Assembly (NCBI GenBank): GCA_934248075.1
Contig: CAKQKH010000026.1
Location: 1 to 21,640, forward strand
Origin: an uncultured Alphaproteobacteria bacterium
GTDB lineage: Bacteria; Pseudomonadota; Alphaproteobacteria; RF32; CAG-239
Direction of reading: 5' to 3'
DNA length: 21,640 bases
Position 1 is the stretch's first letter; the number at the start of each line of letters is the position of its first letter. Under the pieces are notes generated by a model. That model searched no databases and was not told the DNA's origin. It saw only the letters and a list, made by a program, of their open reading frames with translations. Below, piece by piece: positions 1-6,402 of this stretch. Both the position numbers and the translations under genes were made by a program.

Positions 1-48
1 GTCGTCGCCAGATCTTCCAAACATATCCCTCCCTTGTTCTTGTTTGTT

Positions 49-78
49 CGGCTCCGCTTTTGCGGAGCCGTTTTTTTT
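49..78 (+). terminator. Rho-independent terminator of a gene upstream of the window
   Basis: A 9-bp perfect stem (CGGCTCCGC / GCGGAGCCG) with a TTTT loop is followed by eight T residues. It closes a plus-strand transcript whose gene lies mostly or wholly before base 1; the first 48 bases show no identifiable coding sequence. Confidence 0.9.
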
Positions 79-105
79 ACGATTAGTAGTATTTAGGTGT
101 ACTAA

Positions 106-130
106 TTTTTCGTACCATAGATACGAAAAA
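106..130. repeat. 9-7-9 inverted repeat upstream of the cold-shock gene
   Basis: TTTTTCGTA and TACGAAAAA flank a 7-nt spacer, about 85 bp before the cold-shock start codon. It could be an operator or an RNA hairpin in a long 5' untranslated region. It has no following T-run, so a terminator is unlikely. Function is not known. Confidence 0.5.
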
Positions 131-212
131 TACTGTATTTTATTTTTTCATAAATTGTGTAAACTTATCTTGTCAGGAAAATCTTTAACCTTAAACAATA
201 AGGAGTCACAAT

Positions 213-413
213 ATGCTACTGGGAACTGTTAAATGGTTTAATGTTCAGAAGGGTTATGGTTTTATTGAACAAGAGTCTGGTAAAGATGTGTTCTTTCATG
301 TAACTCAACTTGAAAAAATCGGTTTGAAAAAATTAGAAGACGGCCAAAAAGTATGGTTTGAACTATATGATGATCGCGGTCGGATAGCCGCGGGAAATAT
401 TAAATTGTGTTAA
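213..413 (+). CDS. Cold-shock domain protein (CspA family)
   Basis: A 66-residue single cold-shock domain protein, the usual size for the family. It opens with GTVKWFN and carries the RNP1-like motif KGYGFIE (residues 13-19) and the RNP2-like motif VFFHV (26-30). These aromatic surfaces bind single-stranded RNA or DNA, so a cytoplasmic RNA chaperone or antiterminator role is expected from the family. An AAGGAGT ribosome-binding site lies 7-13 bases before the ATG. The gene is monocistronic: a terminator lies before it (49-78) and another after it (446-478). The AT-rich leader of about 80-130 nt is compatible with the temperature-sensed leaders known for csp genes, but I cannot show that here. 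The exact paralog (CspA, CspE and so on) cannot be assigned. Confidence 0.96.
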   Translation: MLLGTVKWFNVQKGYGFIEQESGKDVFFHVTQLEKIGLKKLEDGQKVWFELYDDRGRIAAGNIKLC

Positions 414-445
414 TTATTATAACAAACTCTTAAAAAGTATAGAAG

Positions 446-478
446 AAGAGGTTTCTTCCCTGAAACCTCTTTTTTTTT
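446..478 (+). terminator. Rho-independent terminator after the cold-shock gene
   Basis: A stem of about 10 bp (AAGAGGTTTC / GAAACCTCTT) with a 6-nt loop and a run of T residues ends 65 bp after the cold-shock stop codon. Confidence 0.9.
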
Positions 479-511
479 AGACAATAATAAGTGGTTAAAA
501 GGAGAATAAAT

Positions 512-580
512 ATGAAAATGTGGCATTGGGTGATTTTGGTAGTATTCGTTTTTGCAATGGTCATATCTTTGGTTTTTTGA
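512..580 (+). CDS. Small single-span membrane peptide, 22 residues
   Basis: An ATG preceded by an AAAAGGAG ribosome-binding site (497-504, 7-nt spacing) opens a 22-codon frame ending in TGA. The peptide begins MKMWHWVIL and continues as an almost uninterrupted hydrophobic helix rich in V, F, I and L, with only Lys2 and His5 polar at the N-terminus. This is the layout of small membrane proteins that attach to larger complexes (such as CydX or KdpF) or of type I toxin peptides. It sits alone between the cold-shock terminator and the tRNA-fMet promoter. I do not recognise a family. Support is the strong ribosome-binding site and the clean transmembrane character; the short length leaves room for chance. 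Confidence 0.55.
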   Translation: MKMWHWVILVVFVFAMVISLVF

Positions 581-672
581 TAAATTTTATTAAAAATAGA
601 AAATGATTATTGATTTTGAAACGACTGTTGACTCATAATTTTTCAAAAAATACAAAAATATTCATAATAAAC

Positions 673-701
673 TTGACAGAGCAGTAAATATACTATATAT
701 A
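673..701 (+). promoter_or_regulatory. Sigma70-type promoter of tRNA-fMet
   Basis: A consensus -35 TTGACA (673-678), a 17-bp spacer and a TATATA -10 (696-701) place the start of transcription near 708, about 17 nt before the mature tRNA. Confidence 0.8.
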
Positions 702-724
702 GCATTGCATTAAAGGATATTTAT

Positions 725-801
<77 letters not shown>

Positions 802-809
802 ATAGAGAT

Positions 810-838
810 AAGAGGAAGTTTCACTTCCTCTTTTTTTA
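810..838 (+). terminator. Rho-independent terminator of tRNA-fMet
   Basis: A 9-bp stem (AAGAGGAAG / CTTCCTCTT) with a TTTCA loop and a T-run begins 9 nt after the tRNA CCA end. Confidence 0.92.
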
Positions 839-857
839 TTACATGCGTTACAGAAAA

Positions 858-969
858 CCCCTGATTTATCGGGGCTGAATGCAAAGGTGTCGTTAGACAC
901 CGTTCCACGCCAACGAGCGTGGTCAAACCGTAAGGTTTGTAGCTGATTAGTACCCCAAGTTTACGGGGG
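858..969. repeat. Cluster of five short hairpins
   Basis: Five palindromes follow one another in about 110 bp: 858-874 (CCCC/GGGG, partly extended inside), 886-901 (GGTGTC-GTTA-GACACC), 905-922 (CCACGC-N6-GCGTGG), 924-939 (CAAACC-GTAA-GGTTTG) and 953-969 (CCCC-N8-GGGGG). The outer two resemble each other and the CCCCTT-type palindromes at 21397-21602. None is followed by a T-run, so they are not ordinary terminators. They could be a structured RNA or a pile of small mobile palindromes. Confidence 0.6.
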
Positions 970-976
970 ATATCTA

Positions 977-1147
977 TTGATTGGTTTGTTATTAAAATAT
1001 TCGGATGAACCGAAGCAAAATGAAGAATTTAATATCATGCAGAAGTATATAAAAATCACAGGATTTTACAAAAGTAGTGAATGGATGTTTTTACATAATG
1101 TATTAAACGTAATTTCATGCTATAAAGGAATATCAATGGCTTTTTAG
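977..1147 (+). CDS. Possible 56-codon protein or gene remnant before the Nudix gene
   Basis: An open frame with a TTG start at 977 runs to TAG at 1145-1147. A G-rich sequence (GGGGGA, 965-970) lies 6 nt upstream and could act as a ribosome-binding site, although it also forms the arm of the last hairpin. An in-frame ATG at 1037 would give 36 residues. The predicted protein is hydrophobic at the start (LIGLLLKY), then charged and mixed, ending in CYKGISMAF. It has no domain I recognise. The stop lies 13 nt before the Nudix start, so the two could be co-transcribed. It may equally be a decayed fragment of a larger gene or a chance frame. Confidence 0.3.
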   Translation: MIGLLLKYSDEPKQNEEFNIMQKYIKITGFYKSSEWMFLHNVLNVISCYKGISMAF

Positions 1148-1160
1148 GAGAATTAAGAAT

Positions 1161-1592
1161 ATGTCAAGAGAAGTTACAAGAACACACTATGGAATCTATG
1201 GCTACATTGAAAACAATGACGATGTAATGCTGATTATTAAAAAACGAGGTCCATATACCGGTATGTATGATTTGCCTGGTGGATCACCGGAGCCAGGTGA
1301 ATCCGAAGTTGAAACTCTTGCACGCGAAATCAATGAAGAAACAGGGTGTGATTTGGCAGATTATAAAAAACGTCAAGAGCGAGTTGTGGTTTTTGATGAA
1401 TTTGTTGAAGATGATGGACGGCCAGGTTGTTTGGTCCATACCGGTATTTTATTCGAATGTCAAATCAAAGGAAATCCAGATGTAACAATTTCTGATTTGG
1501 ATTCAAATGGTGCATTATGGATTAAGAAATCAGAATTGAACAAAGGAAATGCAACACCTTTTGTTTTAATTTGTGTGGGTATGTATGATTAA
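1161..1592 (+). CDS. Nudix hydrolase
   Basis: A 143-residue single-domain Nudix protein. The Nudix box is complete at residues 41-63: G41, E47, R55-E56, E59-E60, G62, matching Gx5Ex7REUxEExGU, with metal bound by the REUxEE glutamates. These enzymes hydrolyse nucleoside diphosphates linked to another group; the sequence does not reveal the substrate. The start follows a TTAGGAGAATTAAGAAT region with AGGAG 10 nt upstream. It stands alone apart from the doubtful frame at 977-1147. Its A-rich codon use and the flanking palindromes make it look a little different from the minus-strand neighbours, compatible with an accessory gene, but this is only an impression. Confidence 0.9.
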   Translation: MSREVTRTHYGIYGYIENNDDVMLIIKKRGPYTGMYDLPGGSPEPGESEVETLAREINEETGCDLADYKKRQERVVVFDEFVEDDGRPGCLVHTGILFECQIKGNPDVTISDLDSNGALWIKKSELNKGNATPFVLICVGMYD

Positions 1593-1729
1593 TAAAAAAC
1601 GGTTTATATCACTAACTAGTACTATATGTGTTGGGAAAAGCACCGTCATATTGATTTTTCGTGATATTGTTTAAAAATCGGGCGAAAAAGTATATTTTCC
1701 CCAGACTTGACTCCGTTACACAACCATTG

Positions 1730-1757
1730 AAAAAAGCCAGTCTTGAGACTGGCTTTT
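1730..1757 (-). terminator. Terminator of the exporter-dehydrogenase-aminotransferase operon
   Basis: An 11-bp perfect stem (AAAAGCCAGTC / GACTGGCTTTT, TTGA loop), read on the minus strand, ends in six T residues, 18 nt after the aminotransferase stop. The short T-run on the other side may also stop weak plus-strand transcription. Confidence 0.88.
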
Positions 1758-1774
1758 GTACGATTTTCGGCTTT

Positions 1775-2953
1775 TTATATTTCTGCGCAAAATTCTTTGA
1801 GGCGGCTGACGGCTTCTTTTATTTGTTCTTCTGAGCAGGCATAACTCAGGCGAATGTATCCGGGGGCGCCAAAAGCTTCGCAAGGAACGACTGTGAGCAA
1901 TTTTTTCTCCAGTAGTTCTTGGGCAAAGTCCGCTGCGGTTTTGCCGGTTTTTGAGATGTTGCACATTACATAAAATGCGCCTTTAGGCTCAATAAATGTG
2001 ATTTGCGGAATTTCTTTGAGCAGTTGGCATAACAGAATGCGGCGCTTGGCAAAGGTATCTACCATATTTTTGACATCAGCGTCAGCTTTGCCTTGCAGCG
2101 CGCTGACAGCGGCATATTGAACAAAAGTAGTGGCATTGCTGGTGGCGTGGCTTTGCAGAGCGGCAATGCGCTTAATCAGCCATATGGGGGCAATTAAGTA
2201 TCCTAAACGCCAACCGGTCATGGCATAGGCTTTGGAAAAACCATTGACAGTGATGGTCAGTTCGGCAATCTTTTCACCTAACGAGGCCATGCTGACAGGA
2301 GTGACATTGTCATCATAAACCAGTTTTTCATAAATTTCGTCTGAAAGTATCATAACGTTGTGTTTGACAGCAACATCGGCAATCATGCGCATGGTTTCCG
2401 CCGAATATACCGCACCAGTCGGATTGTTGGGGGAGTTGACAATAATCAGTTTGGTGTTTTCGGTAATGGCTTTTTCTAAATCTTCTTGGCGGGGAGCAAA
2501 GTTATTTTCGGCTTTGGTTTCTACAATAACGGCTTTGGCGCCGGAGGCCTTGACCATCTCAGGATAAGATAACCAATAAGGCGCAAGAATAATCACTTCA
2601 TCGCCGGCTCCGCATAGAGCAGTAATGGCCTCAAACAAAGCAAATTTGGCTCCGGTAGAGACAATGATATTGTCGGCCGTGGTGGTAATCCCTTTGGCCG
2701 CCATTTTTTTGACGATTTCATCTTTGAGTTCGGGGAGGCCGCTGGAGGCAATGTAGCGAACTTTGCCCTCGTTAATCGCTTTGATGCCGGCATCTTTAAT
2801 CGCTTGCGGAGTGTCAAAGTCCGGCTCGCCTACCGACATTGAGCAAACGTCTAAGCCTTTTTTTTTCAGCTCTTTGGCGCGGGCTGCCAAAGATAGGGTT
2901 ACTGATGGGGAAAGAGTGCCAAGAAAGCTGAAGTTGTTTTGTAAATTTTTCAT
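1775..2953 (-). CDS. aspC: Aspartate-type aminotransferase, class I/II
   Basis: A 392-residue PLP-dependent aminotransferase of subgroup I-beta, probably aspartate aminotransferase (aspartate + 2-oxoglutarate to oxaloacetate + glutamate). Visible landmarks are SVGEPDFDTP (40-49), NNPTG (176-180), DEIYE starting at Asp205 (binds the PLP ring nitrogen), the SKAYAMTGWR segment with the PLP lysine K241, and a late GYIRLSYA segment whose Arg binds the substrate carboxylate. Length is normal. The start chosen is the ATG at 2953 because AGGAG lies 7 nt upstream; an in-frame upstream start would overlap the dehydrogenase gene. It is the last gene of a tight operon, 10 nt after the dehydrogenase, whose product oxaloacetate it would use. 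Other substrates (aromatic amino acids, prephenate) cannot be excluded. Confidence 0.92.
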   Translation of the reverse strand: MKNLQNNFSFLGTLSPSVTLSLAARAKELKKKGLDVCSMSVGEPDFDTPQAIKDAGIKAINEGKVRYIASSGLPELKDEIVKKMAAKGITTTADNIIVSTGAKFALFEAITALCGAGDEVIILAPYWLSYPEMVKASGAKAVIVETKAENNFAPRQEDLEKAITENTKLIIVNSPNNPTGAVYSAETMRMIADVAVKHNVMILSDEIYEKLVYDDNVTPVSMASLGEKIAELTITVNGFSKAYAMTGWRLGYLIAPIWLIKRIAALQSHATSNATTFVQYAAVSALQGKADADVKNMVDTFAKRRILLCQLLKEIPQITFIEPKGAFYVMCNISKTGKTAADFAQELLEKKLLTVVPCEAFGAPGYIRLSYACSEEQIKEAVSRLKEFCAEI

Positions 2954-2963
2954 GGAGTTACTC

Positions 2964-3785
2964 CTATTTGTAAGGAAAAGTTTCAACAATGCCTTGAGCC
3001 GCAATGGTGCAGAGCATGCTTAGAGCCTTGTCGGCGTGTTGGTTGGGAACAGAAACCGCATATTTGGTCGGGCGATTGAGTAAAATGGCCGAAGCTAAAG
3101 CGCAAACAGAGGTGGCAATACCATAATAAGTCTTGCCTTTGCCCTCAATAATGGTCATGCCGGCGCGTTTTACATCTTCGGCAATTTCTTGTTTTTCGGT
3201 TTCAGAAAAAATTGCCGGTTTGCCGTCAATGGTAACCTGATCCCAAAGGATAATTTGCTCGTCTCCGTGTTCGCCAACAACAGGAGCGTTAATCGCAGAG
3301 ATGGGTTTGTGCAGTTTGTCGGCCAACAGGGCTACCAAACGAGAAGTATCAAGCGTGCAACCGGTGCCGAAAACGCGGCCTTGGGGCATTTGCAAAAATT
3401 TGGCGGCGTGATTAGCCAGAACATCAACCGGATTAGAAACCACAATTACAATGGCGTTGGTACCGGTATTTTTAATCTCTTGGCAGATGCTTTCCATGAT
3501 TTTGGAATTTTTCATCAGCAAGTCATTGCGGCTTTCTCCGACTTTGCGGGCAACGCCGGCAGTGATGACAATAATATCGCTGTCTTTGCAATCAGCATAA
3601 GTGCCTTTTTTGATGATGGTGCGGCTGATTTCGGGAAATCCTTGACGTATGTCAAAAACTTCAGCGTTGGAACGCTTGCTGTCTAAGTCAACCAAAGCGA
3701 TTTCAGAAGCGATTTCTTTGAGCATCATAGCATAGACTGAAGTGGAGCCGACCAATCCGGCGCCGATTACGGTAATTTTTTTCAT
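2964..3785 (-). CDS. Malate/L-lactate dehydrogenase family enzyme, probably malate type, short C-terminus
   Basis: A 273-residue NAD-dependent 2-hydroxyacid dehydrogenase of the LDH/MDH superfamily. It has the Rossmann motif GAGLVG (8-13), Asp33 at the end of beta-2 (NAD preference), the active-site loop AGVARKVGESR (76-86), the SNPVDV segment, Asp146 and Arg149 in TLDTSR, and the catalytic His173 in GEHGD. The residue that decides the substrate (Gln102 in lactate dehydrogenases, Arg in malate dehydrogenases) is Arg80, so oxaloacetate/malate is more likely than pyruvate/lactate, although the following GES resembles lactate enzymes. The protein stops about 25-35 residues early compared with the usual 305-320, losing the C-terminal helix. 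ATG at 3785 has GGAAA 7 nt upstream; an ATG four codons earlier is possible. It sits 21 nt after the exporter gene. Confidence 0.88.
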   Translation of the reverse strand: MKKITVIGAGLVGSTSVYAMMLKEIASEIALVDLDSKRSNAEVFDIRQGFPEISRTIIKKGTYADCKDSDIIVITAGVARKVGESRNDLLMKNSKIMESICQEIKNTGTNAIVIVVSNPVDVLANHAAKFLQMPQGRVFGTGCTLDTSRLVALLADKLHKPISAINAPVVGEHGDEQIILWDQVTIDGKPAIFSETEKQEIAEDVKRAGMTIIEGKGKTYYGIATSVCALASAILLNRPTKYAVSVPNQHADKALSMLCTIAAQGIVETFPYK

Positions 3786-3806
3786 TGTAGTTTCCATTAG
3801 ATATGT

Positions 3807-5594
3807 TTATTTGAGTTGAGTTTTGTATAAGGAGGCATAAATCGAGTTCTCTTTATGCAGGAGTTCTTCGTGGGTTCCGCTTTCGACAATTTCGCCATAA
3901 TTAACTACGACTATTTTGTCGGCATTGCGTACGGTTGACAGCCGGTGAGCAATGATTAGCACGGTACGTTTTTTCATTAGGTTGTCAATGGCTTGCTGCA
4001 CCACGGCCTCTGATTTATTATCCAGCGCCGAAGTGGCTTCATCAAGAATTACAATCGGAGCGTCTTTGATGAAGGCGCGGGCAATGGCAATGCGTTGTTT
4101 TTGACCACCTGACAAAAGAACTCCGCGTTCACCAATTTGGGTGTCCAGACCCTTGTCCAGACTTTCAATGAACTCTTGCAAGCAAGCGGATTTGATAGCT
4201 TGATCGAGCTTTTCCGGCGAAACATCGGTGCGGCCGAGCAATATGTTGTCGCGAATGGAGCCGGCAAATAGAAAATTATCCTGAAAAACAATGGCGATTT
4301 TATCGCGCAGAGAGTTCAAATCCAGATCTCTGACGTCGGTTCCGTCAATTAAAACATGTCCGGATTTGACATCGTAAAAACGAGGTAAAAGATTTACCAG
4401 CGTGGTTTTGCCGCCGCCGGAGTTGCCAACAAAAGCGATGGTCTCTCCACATTTGATTTTGAGGTTAATGTGTTTGAGAACAGGGTGATTGGGAATATAT
4501 TCAAAACAAACATCTTGATACTCTATGTATTCAGTTACTTGTTCCAACTTTTGGGCATTGGGTTTGTTGTGAATTTCCGGCACGCTTTCCAATAATTCAA
4601 AAACACGCTCAATCGCCATCATGGCCATTTGAACCGAATTAAAATTATTGCCGATAGATTTGATGGGGTTATAAAGCATGATTAAGGCAGTAATGAAAGA
4701 TACAAAATTGCCGGGGGTAATTTGTTTGGTAACAATCAAATAACTGCCGAGCCAGATTACCGCTGCGATACCAAGAGAAACAATAAAATGCATGAGAGGT
4801 GACATCATGCCGGTGCGCTGAATCATCTTCATGCCGAGTTTGAATACTGAATGCAAAGTATCGCAAAAACGATGGTTTTGGTAATCATAGAGATTGTATG
4901 ATGTTACGATGCGGTTGCCGTTGTAGGTTTCATTGTAATGAGTCATAACTGCGGCGCCGGAGAACACGGTTTTATCCATTACTGATTTTATGCGGCGTTT
5001 AACGGTGGTTAGGGGGTATAAAGCTCCCAACAAAACCACTACCGCAACCACGGCCAACTGCCAGGAGTTGTAAAAAAGAACGACAATGAGGGACAGTGAT
5101 GAAAATACGCGAGTGGTAAATAATTTGAGATTAGATAACAGTCCGCTGCAGGCCATATCAACGTCATAATTAAAACGGAATAAAACATCTCCGGAGTTCA
5201 TTTTATCAAAGTATGCGGCGTTATAGTGCATAAGTTTATCAAAAAGGTCAATTTTGACATCTTGAGCTATTTTTTGCCCAACCCAAGTATTAAGATAGGT
5301 TGCGGAGTAATTCAATAAACTTTGCACCGAACTGAATACGATAATTAATAGCGGGATTAGCGCGGTTTGGGCGGTGGTGGCTTGTGACTCAAGCATAACC
5401 ACATCCATATAAGGTTTGAGCGACCAGGCAATTACGGCATCCATGGATCCAATTGGAATGGTGATAAGCACGGCAATTAAAGCCCTAATCCAGTAAGGAC
5501 CCACATATGGCAATATTTTGCGATAATTTTTGACCAGATAAAGGTTGTTAAATTTCTGAGTGAGTAGTGATATTAAAGGTGTAAGGTATTTCAA
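3807..5594 (-). CDS. msbA: ABC exporter, MsbA-like (lipid A / phospholipid flippase type)
   Basis: A 595-residue half-transporter with an N-terminal six-helix membrane domain (about 25-320) fused to an ATPase domain (about 350-590). The ATPase has Walker A GNSGGGKTT (390-398), Q-loop Gln438, signature LSGGQ (494-498), Walker B VILDE (515-519) and switch His550. The architecture and length match MsbA, the homodimeric inner-membrane flippase of lipid A core, although multidrug and other lipid exporters share this form. The start is the TTG at 5594: no ATG lies before the first membrane helix. The ribosome-binding site is weak (GAAAG), so translation may be inefficient. It is first in the operon with the dehydrogenase and aminotransferase, a pairing with no obvious metabolic logic. 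Upstream, 118 bp separate it from araD, with no clear terminator. Confidence 0.85.
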   Translation of the reverse strand: MKYLTPLISLLTQKFNNLYLVKNYRKILPYVGPYWIRALIAVLITIPIGSMDAVIAWSLKPYMDVVMLESQATTAQTALIPLLIIVFSSVQSLLNYSATYLNTWVGQKIAQDVKIDLFDKLMHYNAAYFDKMNSGDVLFRFNYDVDMACSGLLSNLKLFTTRVFSSLSLIVVLFYNSWQLAVVAVVVLLGALYPLTTVKRRIKSVMDKTVFSGAAVMTHYNETYNGNRIVTSYNLYDYQNHRFCDTLHSVFKLGMKMIQRTGMMSPLMHFIVSLGIAAVIWLGSYLIVTKQITPGNFVSFITALIMLYNPIKSIGNNFNSVQMAMMAIERVFELLESVPEIHNKPNAQKLEQVTEYIEYQDVCFEYIPNHPVLKHINLKIKCGETIAFVGNSGGGKTTLVNLLPRFYDVKSGHVLIDGTDVRDLDLNSLRDKIAIVFQDNFLFAGSIRDNILLGRTDVSPEKLDQAIKSACLQEFIESLDKGLDTQIGERGVLLSGGQKQRIAIARAFIKDAPIVILDEATSALDNKSEAVVQQAIDNLMKKRTVLIIAHRLSTVRNADKIVVVNYGEIVESGTHEELLHKENSIYASLYKTQLK

Positions 5595-5712
5595 GGTATT
5601 ACTTTCAAAACGAGCTAATCAAAAAAATTGCCAATCTTGGTGTTGGTCCTATTCTATACATTTTTATAAAATTTCCAAGAAAAAAGAATGCCGCGTTTGA
5701 TATTTGTGCAAT

Positions 5713-6402
5713 TTAACGCTTAATTTGGCCATAGTACGCATTGGCGCCATGCTTGCGCTGATAGTGTTTATCCAATATGTAATTTGGCAAAGAGGGAGTG
5801 TCTGATTTTATTGTCAGCGTCAGATAGGCGAGTTGCGCCAGTTCTTCAATGATGGCGGCGTGATCGACAGCCTCAAGAGGTGATTGTCCCCAACAGAAAA
5901 CGCCATGGGATTTAACTAAAACTCCTGGTAAGGCTAAATAATCGGCATCGCGAAATCTTTCAACGATAACTTTGCCGGTATTTTGTTCGTAATTTTGCAA
6001 AGTTTCCGCAACGCTTAAAGTGCGTGTGCAGGGAATATTGCCATAAAAATAATCAGCATGAGTGGTTCCAAGCGGAGGAATCTCTTGTCCGGCTTGGGCA
6101 AAAGATGTCGCATAGCGCGAGTGCGTGTGGCAAACGCCTCTGATTTGAGGAAACGCGCGATATAGTTCCAGGTGCGTGGGAGTGTCTGACGACGGGCGCA
6201 GTGTGCCTTCTATAATTTGCCCTTGCAGGTTTAAGATAACCATATCTTCCGGTTTAAGATTTTGATAATCCACGCCAGATGGTTTAATAATGACATAATC
6301 GTCTTGACGAGCGGAAACATTGCCCCAAGTGAGAATTGCCAAATTACGCGCGGACAACATTTGATTGGCTGTGCAAACTTGTTGTCGCAAATTGTCTAAC
6401 AT
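5713..6402 (-). CDS. araD: L-ribulose-5-phosphate 4-epimerase (class II aldolase/AraD family)
   Basis: A 229-residue member of the class II aldolase/adducin fold that aligns from end to end with AraD, UlaF and SgbE as I know them. The zinc ligands are visible: Asp73, His92 and His94 in CHTHS, and His166 in KSHG. The TWGNVSAR, KPSGVDY, SSDTPTH, GTTHADYFYG (with the presumed catalytic Asp117) and C-terminal KHGANAYYG motifs (catalytic-type Tyr224) are intact. The known reaction interconverts L-ribulose 5-phosphate and D-xylulose 5-phosphate in the cytoplasm. No arabinose kinase or isomerase is nearby. Instead the gene overlaps the SDR gene by 7 nt and is the last of the cytidylyltransferase cassette, so a biosynthetic role is inferred. 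GGAG lies about 12 nt before the ATG. Confidence 0.92.
   Translation of the reverse strand: MLDNLRQQVCTANQMLSARNLAILTWGNVSARQDDYVIIKPSGVDYQNLKPEDMVILNLQGQIIEGTLRPSSDTPTHLELYRAFPQIRGVCHTHSRYATSFAQAGQEIPPLGTTHADYFYGNIPCTRTLSVAETLQNYEQNTGKVIVERFRDADYLALPGVLVKSHGVFCWGQSPLEAVDHAAIIEELAQLAYLTLTIKSDTPSLPNYILDKHYQRKHGANAYYGQIKR

Noticed and set aside
1..48. 3' end of a protein gene at the left edge
   Set aside because: No frame shows recognisable protein sequence with a stop before the terminator at 49-78; probably an untranslated 3' end.
858..969. CRISPR array or integron attC sites as an explanation of the hairpin cluster
   Set aside because: The hairpins differ in sequence and spacing, there are no regular repeats and spacers, and no cas or integrase gene is nearby.
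2953..3004. N-terminal extension of the aminotransferase (MRLKALLK...)
   Set aside because: It overlaps the end of the dehydrogenase gene in another frame and lacks a ribosome-binding site; it also does not match a frameshifted dehydrogenase C-terminus.
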